Origin: Acidimicrobiales bacterium
Lineage (GTDB): Bacteria; Actinomycetota; Acidimicrobiia; Acidimicrobiales; JACCXE01
Direction: 5' to 3'
DNA length: 50,779 nt
NCBI GenBank assembly: GCA_035546775.1
Contig: DASZWD010000071.1
Location: 1-50,779 of the forward strand
The position numbers were made by a program, and so were the translations under genes. The notes under the pieces were generated by a model. It was given only the letters and a program-made list of their open reading frames with translations. It searched no databases and was not told the origin of the DNA. Within the stretch, counting starts at the first letter, position 1. The number at the start of each line of letters is the position of its first letter. Shown here in pieces: positions 23,308 through 31,243 of this stretch.

Positions 23308-23990
23308 CGGCTCCAGTGACCGTCCCCGTCATCGTCCGCCACGGCAAGAGCGAACTGGCGCTGCACTGCGTGCGCCCCGGTGAGGGTCCCACCGCGCTCG
23401 TGCTGCACGGACTCGCCGAGAACGCCCTCGGGTGCGTGCTGACTCGCCAAGTCGTCGAAGGCTGGCCCGGCGGCGCGGTGTGGGCGCTCGACTTCCTCGG
23501 CCACGGCGAGTCGACCCGTCCTCCCGGCGGCGGCTACACCGCCGAGACGCTGATGGCCGACGCCGACGCCGCCCTGCGCCACATCGGCCCGGCGACGGTG
23601 ATCGGTCGCGGCCTCGGCGCCTACGTGGCGGTCCTCATCGCCGGGGCGCGGCCCGATCTCGTCCGCGGTGCGGTGCTGTGTGACGGGCCGGGGCTCAACG
23701 GTGGCGGTTCGAATCCGGCGTCGCCCGTCGTCGTCCAGCCCAAGACCAACGACGCGCCCAAGGGTGCGCCCGACCCGTTCGCGCTGGCCGAGCTGTCCCG
23801 CGACGTGCGCCCGCCCGACTACGTCGCCAACTTCCTGCGCCAGGTGCTCGCGCTGTCGTCCCTCGACACGCCGATCACCGTGGCCGCCATCGCGCGCCCC
23901 GAGTGGCTCGAGGCCATCGTCGACCAGCCGGGTGTGCAGGAGGCCTCACTTGCGGACGCGATGAGCCTCTACGGAATCGTGAACGAGTAG
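23304..23990 (+). CDS. Alpha/beta-hydrolase-fold protein lacking the nucleophile
   Basis: This is a 228-residue protein of the alpha/beta-hydrolase fold. ALVLHGLAENA, DFLGHGESTRPPGG and a helix after the elbow are all recognisable, so the fold is clear. At the elbow, however, the sequence is VIGRGLGAYVA: the GxSxG serine is replaced by Gly (G103). No His follows in the C-terminal part (EWLEAIVDQPGVQEASLADA), so the catalytic His is also missing. It is shorter than usual. The gene is coupled to the intact hydrolase by a GTGA overlap, which suggests a non-catalytic partner or a decaying duplicate. It overlaps the convergent deacetylase by 22 nt. Confidence 0.8.
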   Translation: MTAPVTVPVIVRHGKSELALHCVRPGEGPTALVLHGLAENALGCVLTRQVVEGWPGGAVWALDFLGHGESTRPPGGGYTAETLMADADAALRHIGPATVIGRGLGAYVAVLIAGARPDLVRGAVLCDGPGLNGGGSNPASPVVVQPKTNDAPKGAPDPFALAELSRDVRPPDYVANFLRQVLALSSLDTPITVAAIARPEWLEAIVDQPGVQEASLADAMSLYGIVNE

Positions 23991-25060
23991 CCCTCGGCGC
24001 GCAGCCGGTCGATCAGACCGGGCAACTGGGCGACGGTCTGGCTGCGATCGCCGCCGCCGTCGTGCATCAGCGCCACGCCGCCGTTCTTGATCGACAGCGC
24101 GATGCGGTTCTGGATCATCTCGGCGCCCGGCTTGGTGTAGTCGCCCGGGTCGACGTTCCACGCCAGCACCCGCATGCCGAGCCGGTGCGCCTCGGCGATG
24201 ATCGACGGCGACGTGTCGCCGCCCGGGCCGCGGTAGAAGCGCGGCGGCGTACCGGTGATCTGCATGATGAGGTTGAACGGGCCGTCGACCTCGGCGAGCT
24301 GATACGGGATCGGTTTCAGGCTCGCCTTCATGTCGTGGTGCATCGAGTGGTCGCACAGCGTGTGGCCTTCGGCATGGATGCGCTGCACGAGTTGGGGGAA
24401 GCGCTGGATCTGGATGCCGATGAGGCAAAAGACGGCCTTGACGTTCTTGGCCTTGAGGATGTCGAGGACCTGGGGCGTCCAGCGCCCGTCGGGACCGTCG
24501 TCGAAACTGAGCAGGACGACGGGTCGGTGCGTCGGCTCGGCCGGGAGCGCCGGCTTGATCACCTGCTCGGGACCGGCGACCTGGCCGGAATACCGTCCTA
24601 CCAACTCGCGCGCCGTGCCGATGGAACCCGGCTGCCACACCTGCATCTCCACGTCGGGCAAGCCGGCCGGCCTGAGCGGCTTCAGCTGTTCCACCACGGG
24701 TTCGACGAAGTCGCGCCCGTTGATAACGGTGATGTGGTCGCCGTTGCCGAGAGGCCGCGTCACCGGCACGTTCTCGTTGTCGATCAGGATGCGCGGCTCG
24801 CGGACCTGATGCGGGACGGGATCGCCCGTGGCGACTGAGCGCATGAACCCGACGCGCAGCTGGAGGCCGGCGGCCTCGATGGCGTCCTGCACCGTGGCGT
24901 TCGTCGTCGCCAGCTGGATGCGCTTGCCGTTCACGGTGACGCGCATCGCCGACGCGTGCGCCGGCGCCACCGGCCACAACAGCGCGATGGCGCCGATCGC
25001 CACCGTTGCCCTTGCCACGTGCAGGGCGCCCCTTCGGCCCACGTCGTCCTTGCTCCCCAT
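23969..25060 (-). CDS. Exported polysaccharide deacetylase with DUF348/G5-like N-terminus
   Basis: This 363-residue exported protein has a signal peptide (TVAIGAIALLWPVAPAHASA). Residues 39-75 (VTVNGKRIQLATTNATVQDA) resemble DUF348, and 118-165 (VEQLKPLRPAGLPDVEMQV) resemble a G5 domain, the pair found in cell-wall proteins such as RpfB. Residues 180-363 form a NodB deacetylase: LSFDDGPD (D187, D188), DHSMHHDM (H238, H242 as metal ligands), RGPGGD (R277) and ALMHDGGGD. It should remove acetyl groups from peptidoglycan or another glycan at the cell wall. The start ATG has no strong ribosome-binding site; a TACGCT hexamer lies 16 nt upstream. Confidence 0.88.
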   Translation of the reverse strand: MGSKDDVGRRGALHVARATVAIGAIALLWPVAPAHASAMRVTVNGKRIQLATTNATVQDAIEAAGLQLRVGFMRSVATGDPVPHQVREPRILIDNENVPVTRPLGNGDHITVINGRDFVEPVVEQLKPLRPAGLPDVEMQVWQPGSIGTARELVGRYSGQVAGPEQVIKPALPAEPTHRPVVLLSFDDGPDGRWTPQVLDILKAKNVKAVFCLIGIQIQRFPQLVQRIHAEGHTLCDHSMHHDMKASLKPIPYQLAEVDGPFNLIMQITGTPPRFYRGPGGDTSPSIIAEAHRLGMRVLAWNVDPGDYTKPGAEMIQNRIALSIKNGGVALMHDGGGDRSQTVAQLPGLIDRLRAEGYSFTIP

Positions 25061-25116
25061 GCTCGTCGTTCAGCCAAGCGTAAGGCGACAAGCCCCGCCG
25101 ATGCGTGATTCCAGCG

Positions 25117-26352
25117 TCAGCGGCGCAGGAGGTCCTTGGCGATGTGAGTGATCTGGATTTCGTCGGTGCCCGCGTAAATCTGCAGCACCTTGGCGTCGCG
25201 GGCGAGCTGCTCGACGTGGAACTCGGACATGTAGCCGTTGCCGCCGTGCAGCTGGACGGCCTCCATCGCCACTTCGACCGCGGCGCGCGCCGAATACAGC
25301 TTCATCGCGCTCGCCTCGGCCAGCGTGAGACCGCGACCCGCCGCGCCCATCTCCATGAAGCGGAACACGAGGTTCTGCACGTTGAGGCGCGCAACCTCCA
25401 TCTTGGCCAGCTTCTCCTGGATCAGCTGGAACTCCCCGATGGGCTGGCCGAACTGCACGCGGTTCTTGGCGTAGTCGATGCACTTCTCGAGGCACATTTC
25501 GATGATGCCGAGCGACATGGCAGCGACGCCGGAGCGCTCCATCGAGAACGTGTCCTTGGCGCCCGAACGGCCACCACCGGGAATGTCCTCGGTCTCGCCC
25601 AACAGACGGTCCTTGCCGCAGCGCACGTCGTCGAGGAACAACTCCCCGGTCGGCGACGAATGCATACCCATCTTGCGCAGCGGCTTGGACTGCGTGAGGC
25701 CCGGCATCCCCTTGTCGAGCACGAAAGTCAGCACCTTGCGCTCTTCCGGCGGGTTGCCTTCGTCGAGCTTGCAGATGAACACGATCGTGTCGGCGTAAGG
25801 GCCATTGGTGATGAAGGTCTTCGAACCGTTGAGGACGTACTCGTCGCCGTCGCGCCGCGCCGTCGAACGCATCGAACCGAACGCATCCGAACCCGAGCCC
25901 GGTTCGGTGATCGCCCACGCACCGACCTTTTCGAGCGTCAGCAGGTCGCGGGCCCAGCGCTTCTTCTGCGCCGTCGTGCCCTTCGACATGATCGCCGAGC
26001 CGGTGAGGCCCACCGACACGCCCATAGCGGTGATCATGCCGGGGCAGTAGCGGCAGATCTCAATGATCGGCAGCATCATCATGGCGTTGCCCCCGCCGCC
26101 GCCGCCGGACTCCTCGTCGTCTTCCAGCGTGAGCGGCTTGGGCGCTTCGCCCGCTTCCTCCTTGGCGATGCGGCGGTCGAAGCCGGCGGCGGCCATGGCA
26201 TCCATGCCGAAGGTCTTGAACATGAGACGCAGCACGTCGTAGGGCGGCGTGTCGCCGTGTTCGAGTTCGTCGCGGCGCGGCGCGATCTCCTTCTCCACGA
26301 ACTGACGCACCGCGTCCTTGATCATCTTCTGCTCATCGGACCACTCGAACAT
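25117..26352 (-). CDS. Acyl-CoA dehydrogenase
   Basis: This 411-residue FAD enzyme oxidises an acyl-CoA to the trans-2-enoyl-CoA. The FAD/substrate motif AWAITEPGSGSDAFGSM and the ending QIYAGTDEIQITHIAKDL are typical. The base found at this C-terminal site in medium-chain enzymes is Ala here (A394). Instead E272 in FSMERSGVAAMSLG aligns with the helix-G glutamate used by isovaleryl- and long-chain dehydrogenases, so the enzyme should be active. A Gly-rich acidic insert (DDEESGGGGGGNAM, 78-91) is unusual. The ATG is 8 nt after a TAGGTT hexamer that overlaps the stop of the preceding gene. Confidence 0.92.
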   Translation of the reverse strand: MFEWSDEQKMIKDAVRQFVEKEIAPRRDELEHGDTPPYDVLRLMFKTFGMDAMAAAGFDRRIAKEEAGEAPKPLTLEDDEESGGGGGGNAMMMLPIIEICRYCPGMITAMGVSVGLTGSAIMSKGTTAQKKRWARDLLTLEKVGAWAITEPGSGSDAFGSMRSTARRDGDEYVLNGSKTFITNGPYADTIVFICKLDEGNPPEERKVLTFVLDKGMPGLTQSKPLRKMGMHSSPTGELFLDDVRCGKDRLLGETEDIPGGGRSGAKDTFSMERSGVAAMSLGIIEMCLEKCIDYAKNRVQFGQPIGEFQLIQEKLAKMEVARLNVQNLVFRFMEMGAAGRGLTLAEASAMKLYSARAAVEVAMEAVQLHGGNGYMSEFHVEQLARDAKVLQIYAGTDEIQITHIAKDLLRR

Positions 26353-26360
26353 GGGCCGGA

Positions 26361-26366
26361 AACCTA
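26361..26366 (-). promoter_or_regulatory. -10 hexamer TAGGTT of the acyl-CoA dehydrogenase gene
   Basis: On the minus strand TAGGTT is followed by 8 nt and the ATG at 26352. Its first bases are also the TAG stop codon of the upstream kinase/oxidoreductase gene. Confidence 0.45.
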
Positions 26367-27707
26367 GTGGTTGAAGGCGCCGATCACGCGGCCGAACGCC
26401 GCCACGTCAGCGGCTGTCGGCTCGCCGCGGAAGTTGACGATGGCGGTGTGCACGCCCGCATCCGCGAGACCGGCGTAGTGCGGAATCGGATCGGCTGTGG
26501 GTGCCACGGTGCCGAGGTGCGTCACCTCGATCGTCGATGGGTCGCGCCCGACCGCCGCGCAGTGGGAGTGCAACACCGCGAGCTTGCGCCGCAGCGTCGC
26601 AGCGTTGCCGAAGAGATTGCACGCGTCGGCGTACTGCGCCACCAGTCGCAGGGTCTTTCGCTCGCCGGACCCACCGACGAGGATCGGGATGCGCTCCTGC
26701 ACCGGACGTGGGTAGCTCATCGCTTCGGGCACCTCGATGACCCGCCCGGTGAATGCCGGCGCGCCCTTGCCCCACATGAGCGGCAGCAGTTGGAGGGCGT
26801 CTTCGAGCAGCGCGTAGCGCTCCCGCAGCGGTGGGAACGCGAAGCCGTACGCCGCGTGCTCGCGCTCGTACCAGGCGGCGCCGAGACCCGCGATCGCCCG
26901 GCCTTCGGAGAGCACGTCGAGGGTCGCGATCATCTTGCCGAGCAGGGCGACGTTGCGGTACGTGATGCCGGTGACGAGCGCACCGAGGCGCACCCGCGTC
27001 GTCACCCCGGCGAGGAAGCCGAGGGTCGTGTAGCACTCGAGGATGTCGTCCCACTCGCGGCCGGCTTGTGGGATCTGGATGAAGTGATCCATCAAGAACA
27101 TGCTGGAAAAGCCGGCGTCCTCGGCGGCCACCGCGACGTCTCGCAGCGCCCCGGCGCGGCTCCCCTCCCAGCCGTGACGCGGCAGTTGCAGTCCAAAGCG
27201 CAGCGCTGTCTCGTTCGCGGCCCGTCGCCGCAGCGGCGCCGGCTCGTGGAATACCGAGTCGTAGCCTTCGGCGTCGAGCAACGGCAGCACGCGGGCGAAG
27301 TCCTTCAGCTGCTTGTTCAGGATCGGCGCGGGCACGGGCGTGGCGCGAGCGCGGTTGCGGCTTTTGCACGTCGCCGCGTCGGTAGGGAAGGCGATGGCCA
27401 CGCACGTCACGCCAGCGGCCCGGGCGAAGTCGCGGTAACGCTGCCGGCTGGCGTCCTCCAGCGAAGTGGCGTCGATCACGGTGAAGAGTCCGCGGGCCAA
27501 TCGACGCTGCACGATGTCTTCGAGGACGGCGAAGGCGTCGGCGCTGGCTTGTTGGTCGAAGGCCGACTCCCCGACCTGCGCCCGCAGCGCGTCGCTCGAG
27601 ACGATTTCGCCCGGCTCGCAGTTCTGCGCCGCCCACGTCGACTTGCCCGAACCCGATACGCCGACGAGCACGACCAGGCACGGCGTCGGGACACTGAGCG
27701 CGGTCAC
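26364..27707 (-). CDS. P-loop kinase fused to an F420-type luciferase-like oxidoreductase
   Basis: This 447-residue protein has two domains in one unbroken frame. Residues 1-165 are a P-loop NTPase of the polynucleotide-kinase-like AAA_33 type: Walker A GVSGSGKST (16-24), SSDALRA, VIDATSLEDASRQRYRDFA and the lid segment SRNRARATPVPAPIL. Residues 170-447 are a luciferase-like monooxygenase-fold domain of the F420-dependent group: FGLQLPRHGWEGS, FLMDHFIQIP, LGALVTGITYRNVALLGKM, GLGAAWYEREHAAYG, IPILVGGSGERKTLRLVAQY. The second domain is close to the TIGR03560-type family. It probably binds F420 and ATP; how the two activities relate is unknown. GTG 27707 is preceded by TACCGC, a near-consensus hexamer, 7 nt upstream. 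Confidence 0.85.
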   Translation of the reverse strand: MTALSVPTPCLVVLVGVSGSGKSTWAAQNCEPGEIVSSDALRAQVGESAFDQQASADAFAVLEDIVQRRLARGLFTVIDATSLEDASRQRYRDFARAAGVTCVAIAFPTDAATCKSRNRARATPVPAPILNKQLKDFARVLPLLDAEGYDSVFHEPAPLRRRAANETALRFGLQLPRHGWEGSRAGALRDVAVAAEDAGFSSMFLMDHFIQIPQAGREWDDILECYTTLGFLAGVTTRVRLGALVTGITYRNVALLGKMIATLDVLSEGRAIAGLGAAWYEREHAAYGFAFPPLRERYALLEDALQLLPLMWGKGAPAFTGRVIEVPEAMSYPRPVQERIPILVGGSGERKTLRLVAQYADACNLFGNAATLRRKLAVLHSHCAAVGRDPSTIEVTHLGTVAPTADPIPHYAGLADAGVHTAIVNFRGEPTAADVAAFGRVIGAFNH

Positions 27708-27754
27708 GTCAGGCGCGGTACCAGAGAGTCAGACCGTCGCCCACGGGCGCAGCT

Positions 27755-29692
27755 TTACGCGTTCACGACCACCGCGACGGAATCTTCGGCGCCAAGGGTC
27801 ACCACCGTCGACTTCGGCGGGTTGAGCACCACCTCGCCACTGGCGGCGACGCGGTAACCGAACACCGACATCGCCTGTCGCCCACCCGCGGCGACGACTG
27901 CCCCGAACGGCAACGCCTCGGCGGGCACCAGGGCGTTAGCCGGGCGCATCTCGATCACCGCGCCCTCGGCGTCGAAGAAGTCGTCGAAGACCGGGAGCAA
28001 CGCCGGGTTCTCCGACAGCTGCGCCATCAGCAGGCTCGCGAGGGCGTTGCTGACGATGAGGTCGTCCACACCGACGGGCACGGCGAGCGCGAGGTTCTGC
28101 TGGTCGAGCAGCTCGGCGACGATCCGCACACCGTGATCGCCGTTGGCCGGCCACTGCGATCGCAGCGCCAGCAGCGTCACGAGGGTGCGGGCGTCGGCGT
28201 CGTCGACCGACAACGCATCGCGGTAGCCGAGCACGATGACGCGCTTGGGTGCGCCGTCGGCGAGGGCGTGGAAGTCGTCGGGCCCGCCATCGCCGACCGT
28301 GACGGTCAGGGTGGCGTTGGTCAGCGCCACCGTGTCGAGCTCGGCGCCGTCGACCAGTTCGCCGTCGACCACGACCGTCACCCGGGACTCCGGTGGCAGG
28401 AACTCGTCGAGCTCGCGCAAAACGGTGTGACCGAACCGGCTCCAGCCGACGAGCACCACGTCGAGCGGCGGCCGAGGCCGTGCACCCGTAGCCGGCACCG
28501 CCGGGGCGTCGTATGCCTGCACCCCGGTGAAGGCCACCGCCGAGTCGTCGGCCGCGACCAGGATCAGCTGGTCGTCGACGGCCAGAACCGTGTCGGGCGC
28601 CGGGTTCAACTCCACCTCCCCCGTCGCCCGCATGCGCCCGATGACGCTCGACGCCTCGAAAGCCACGAGCGCCTCGGCGTACGTGCGGCCCGCCAGCTGC
28701 GGCACGGGCGTGAAGTAGATCTCGTCGCCGGCGAAGTCGAGCAAGTCGCTGAACACGGCGGCGAGGCCCGGTTGCAGGCACGCCTGCGCCGTGACCTCGG
28801 CGACGACTTCGTCGCTGCACACCGTAAGCACCCGCCCGTCGGTGGCATCACGAATGATGCGCGCCGTGTCGCCTTGGGCCAGTTCGGCAACGACGTGGGT
28901 GTCGAGCAGACCTGGATCGACGGCGCGCACCGCCAGGATGGCCTTGACCACGCCGGCGTCGCCGTCGGTCCCGCGCACCACGATGATGGCGCGCGCGTGG
29001 TGCACCGCGGCGCGCTCGAGATCGGCGGGCGAGCTGGTGCTGCCACTACGGCAGACGAGGCGCGTCGTGCGTGCGTCGCGCACCCGATCGTGCAGCGTCT
29101 CTTCCATCTCGGTCTTGTCGACGTCGGACAGCACGACGATGGCCACGTCGCGCTCGCTGGCGTTCGCCTCCACCAATTCGGCAACGATGCGCGGGACCTG
29201 ATCGGACCAGCCGAGGATGAGCGTGTGGCGCGCTTCGACGACGGTGCTGCGCCCCTTGCGCAAGTCTTCGACCTTTTGGTCGACCGCATTGGCGATAAGA
29301 CCGATCAATGAGCCGGCGAGGAAGATGCCGGCGAGCGTGACGATCAGCGCAACGATGCGGGTGGGCCACGCGGTGTCGGAGGCGAACGAGCCGGAATCGA
29401 GCGTGCGCAGCATCGCCTGCCACAACTCCTCACCGAAGGTGTGCTGCGCTCCGCCGGCGAACGCCAGGTTCGCCACGGTGGCAATGGCCGCGGCGACGAC
29501 GATGACGAGGATGCTCAACGCCGCGAGGTACAAGATCACGACGAGGGGCCCGCGCGCCATGGCGTTGTCGAAGCGGTAACGCAGGCGGGTGAGGAGCGAC
29601 ACGTGTGCCGGCTGCTTCCGCTTCACCGGGCCGGGCGCGGCGTTGTGCATCCGGTTGCGCCGCTGGCTGGCCTTGCTCTGGCGGGCGGTCAT
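27755..29692 (-). CDS. CASTOR/POLLUX-like ion channel with RCK/TrkA-N domains
   Basis: This 645-residue membrane protein has a basic cytoplasmic start (to about residue 45) and two hydrophobic segments (LVVILYLAALSILVIVVAAA and RIVALIVTLAGIFLAGSLIG) flanking a pore-like stretch (TFGEELWQAMLRTLDSGSFA). A first Rossmann/RCK unit starts at HTLILGWSDQVPRIVAELVE, and a second at VVLVGWSRFGHTVLRELDEF. This layout matches the bacterial relatives of plant CASTOR/POLLUX (DUF1012) channels, which are cation or calcium channels in plants. Ion choice here is not predictable. GGAGG lies 12 nt before the ATG, within the short gap after the SDR gene, suggesting co-transcription. Confidence 0.87.
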   Translation of the reverse strand: MTARQSKASQRRNRMHNAAPGPVKRKQPAHVSLLTRLRYRFDNAMARGPLVVILYLAALSILVIVVAAAIATVANLAFAGGAQHTFGEELWQAMLRTLDSGSFASDTAWPTRIVALIVTLAGIFLAGSLIGLIANAVDQKVEDLRKGRSTVVEARHTLILGWSDQVPRIVAELVEANASERDVAIVVLSDVDKTEMEETLHDRVRDARTTRLVCRSGSTSSPADLERAAVHHARAIIVVRGTDGDAGVVKAILAVRAVDPGLLDTHVVAELAQGDTARIIRDATDGRVLTVCSDEVVAEVTAQACLQPGLAAVFSDLLDFAGDEIYFTPVPQLAGRTYAEALVAFEASSVIGRMRATGEVELNPAPDTVLAVDDQLILVAADDSAVAFTGVQAYDAPAVPATGARPRPPLDVVLVGWSRFGHTVLRELDEFLPPESRVTVVVDGELVDGAELDTVALTNATLTVTVGDGGPDDFHALADGAPKRVIVLGYRDALSVDDADARTLVTLLALRSQWPANGDHGVRIVAELLDQQNLALAVPVGVDDLIVSNALASLLMAQLSENPALLPVFDDFFDAEGAVIEMRPANALVPAEALPFGAVVAAGGRQAMSVFGYRVAASGEVVLNPPKSTVVTLGAEDSVAVVVNA

Positions 29693-29699
29693 CGCGCCA

Positions 29700-30440
29700 T
29701 CACCGACCTCCGCTCACATCGAGGATTGCGCCTGTCACGTACGACGCTTCATCCGAACACATCCACACGATGGCGCGCGCGATCTCGACGGGCTCGCCGG
29801 CGCGCTGCATCGGGATCTGGGCGGCAAGGCGCTGGGCGCGGTCGGGCTGGCCGCCGCTGGCGTGGATTTCCGTATCGGTGATGCCCGGGCGCACGCAGTT
29901 CACCCGCACGCCGTCGGCGGCCAACTCCTTGGCGAGCCCGAGCGTCAGCGTGTCGATCGCCGCCTTCGACGCCGCGTAGTCGACGTAGTTGTTCGGGCTG
30001 CCGACACTGGCGGCCACCGAACCGACGTTGACGATGGCGCCCCCGGCCCCGCCGTGGCTGTGCGCCATCCGCCGTGACGCCTCCCGGGCGCACATGAACG
30101 CGCTCAGCACGTTGACCTCGAACATCCGCCGCACCCGCTCCGTCGACATCTCGTCGACTCGCTGGGCAACGTCGACGATCCCGACGTTGTTGACGAGGAC
30201 GCCCAGCGCGCCCAGGCCGTCGGCGGCCGCGAACAGGGCGGCGACGGCTTCGTCAGTGGACACGTCGCCCGCCACCGCGAGAGCGCGCACGCCATGCATG
30301 AGGCAGGCGCGCACGACGTCGTCGGCGCGCGCCGCGTCGCGTTGGTAGCCCACCACGACGTCGTGGCCGGCGGCGGCCAGCAGCTCGCAGGTGGCGGCGC
30401 CGATGCCACGACTGCCGCCGGTGACGATGGCCACGCTCAT
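29700..30440 (-). CDS. Short-chain dehydrogenase/reductase
   Basis: This is a 246-residue classical SDR that uses NAD(P)H on an unknown alcohol or ketone. Cofactor motif TGGSRGIG is at 7-14, VNNVG at about 83-87, and the catalytic YxxxK is Y155-K159 (VDYAASKAAID) with a Ser at 141 or 145. RVNCVRPGITDTEI and GAILDVSGGR at the end are typical of FabG-like enzymes. ATG 30440 overlaps the stop of the EngB gene (ATGA). It could act on 3-ketoacyl esters or other small carbonyls. Confidence 0.9.
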   Translation of the reverse strand: MSVAIVTGGSRGIGAATCELLAAAGHDVVVGYQRDAARADDVVRACLMHGVRALAVAGDVSTDEAVAALFAAADGLGALGVLVNNVGIVDVAQRVDEMSTERVRRMFEVNVLSAFMCAREASRRMAHSHGGAGGAIVNVGSVAASVGSPNNYVDYAASKAAIDTLTLGLAKELAADGVRVNCVRPGITDTEIHASGGQPDRAQRLAAQIPMQRAGEPVEIARAIVWMCSDEASYVTGAILDVSGGR

Positions 30441-31030
30441 GCGGCTAGCCATTCGAGAATCAAGCCGCGCAACCGGTCGATGCCAACTCCCTTGGCGGCG
30501 CTGACCCACACGACCTCGGATGGCGCCACTCCGCACCCGGCAGCGAGCTCGCGCTTGCGCTTCTCGCGCTGGGACGACTTCACCTTGTCGTGCTTCGTCG
30601 CGATCACGGTGAAGGGGCGCTCGTGCGCCCGGAGCCACTCGAAGAGCTGCACGTCGAGCTTCGTCGGCCCGATCTCGCCGTCGACGAGCGCCAGGATATT
30701 GCGCAGCTCGTCGCGCTCGAGCAGGTACTCCTCGGCCATGTGCTGCCAGGCATGGCGCAGCGTCGCCGACGCCTTCGCGTAGCCGTAACCCGGGCAATCC
30801 ACCACCATTCGGCCCCCGCCACGCCCGTCGTCCACGCTGAACTGGTTGAGCAGGCGCGTGCGACCCGGAGTCTTGGACACCATTGCGAGCTTGGCGCTAC
30901 CGCCGAGGGCGTTGACGAGCGACGACTTGCCGACGTTGGAGCGCCCGATGATCGCTACTTCGGCGGCCGCCGGCGCGAGGTCCTGCAGCCGCGGCGCGGA
31001 CAGCACGAAGCGCAGCGGCAGCGGCGGCAC
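30437..31030 (-). CDS. engB: EngB (YihA/YsxC) ribosome-biogenesis GTPase
   Basis: This 197-residue GTPase is needed for large-subunit assembly in well-studied bacteria. G1 is GRSNVGKS (29-36), G2 lies in SKTPGRTRLLNQF, G3 is DCPGYGYA, G4 is TKHDKV, and G5 is VWVSAAKG. The order, spacing and length match the family. The GTG start lies 9 nt after the zinc-ribbon gene's stop, so the upstream zinc-ribbon gene, engB, the SDR and possibly the channel gene form one operon. Confidence 0.94.
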   Translation of the reverse strand: MPPLPLRFVLSAPRLQDLAPAAAEVAIIGRSNVGKSSLVNALGGSAKLAMVSKTPGRTRLLNQFSVDDGRGGGRMVVDCPGYGYAKASATLRHAWQHMAEEYLLERDELRNILALVDGEIGPTKLDVQLFEWLRAHERPFTVIATKHDKVKSSQREKRKRELAAGCGVAPSEVVWVSAAKGVGIDRLRGLILEWLAA

Positions 31031-31039
31031 GGCAACGGT

Positions 31040-31225
31040 TTAGTCGTCGGCTTTGAGGGCGACCGCATTCGGAGTGACGTTCATCTTCGGCACGTAGACC
31101 TCGGCCTCACCACGCTCGGTTGGTTCGCGGAACATGGCGGCGTTGAGCGCCTCGCGACACGTCGGGCACGGGCCGTAGAACGGCGTGTCGATCTCGGGCG
31201 CACCGCAGCGGGGACAGTCGAACAT
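31040..31225 (-). CDS. Small zinc-ribbon protein
   Basis: This 61-residue protein has two CxxC pairs (FDCPRCGAPE and YGPCPTCRE), forming a four-cysteine zinc ribbon, then a polar tail (GEAEVYVPKMNVTPNAVAL). I do not recognise a named family. The ATG is 8 nt after a TACATT hexamer. It is the first gene of the operon with engB, which might point to a link with translation or ribosome assembly, but that is only positional. Confidence 0.7.
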   Translation of the reverse strand: MFDCPRCGAPEIDTPFYGPCPTCREALNAAMFREPTERGEAEVYVPKMNVTPNAVALKADD

Positions 31226-31233
31226 CGCCCGTC

Positions 31234-31239
31234 AATGTA
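31234..31239 (-). promoter_or_regulatory. -10 hexamer TACATT of the zinc-ribbon/engB operon
   Basis: On the minus strand TACATT is followed by 8 nt (gacgggcg) and the ATG at 31225. Confidence 0.45.
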
Positions 31240-31243
31240 GAGA

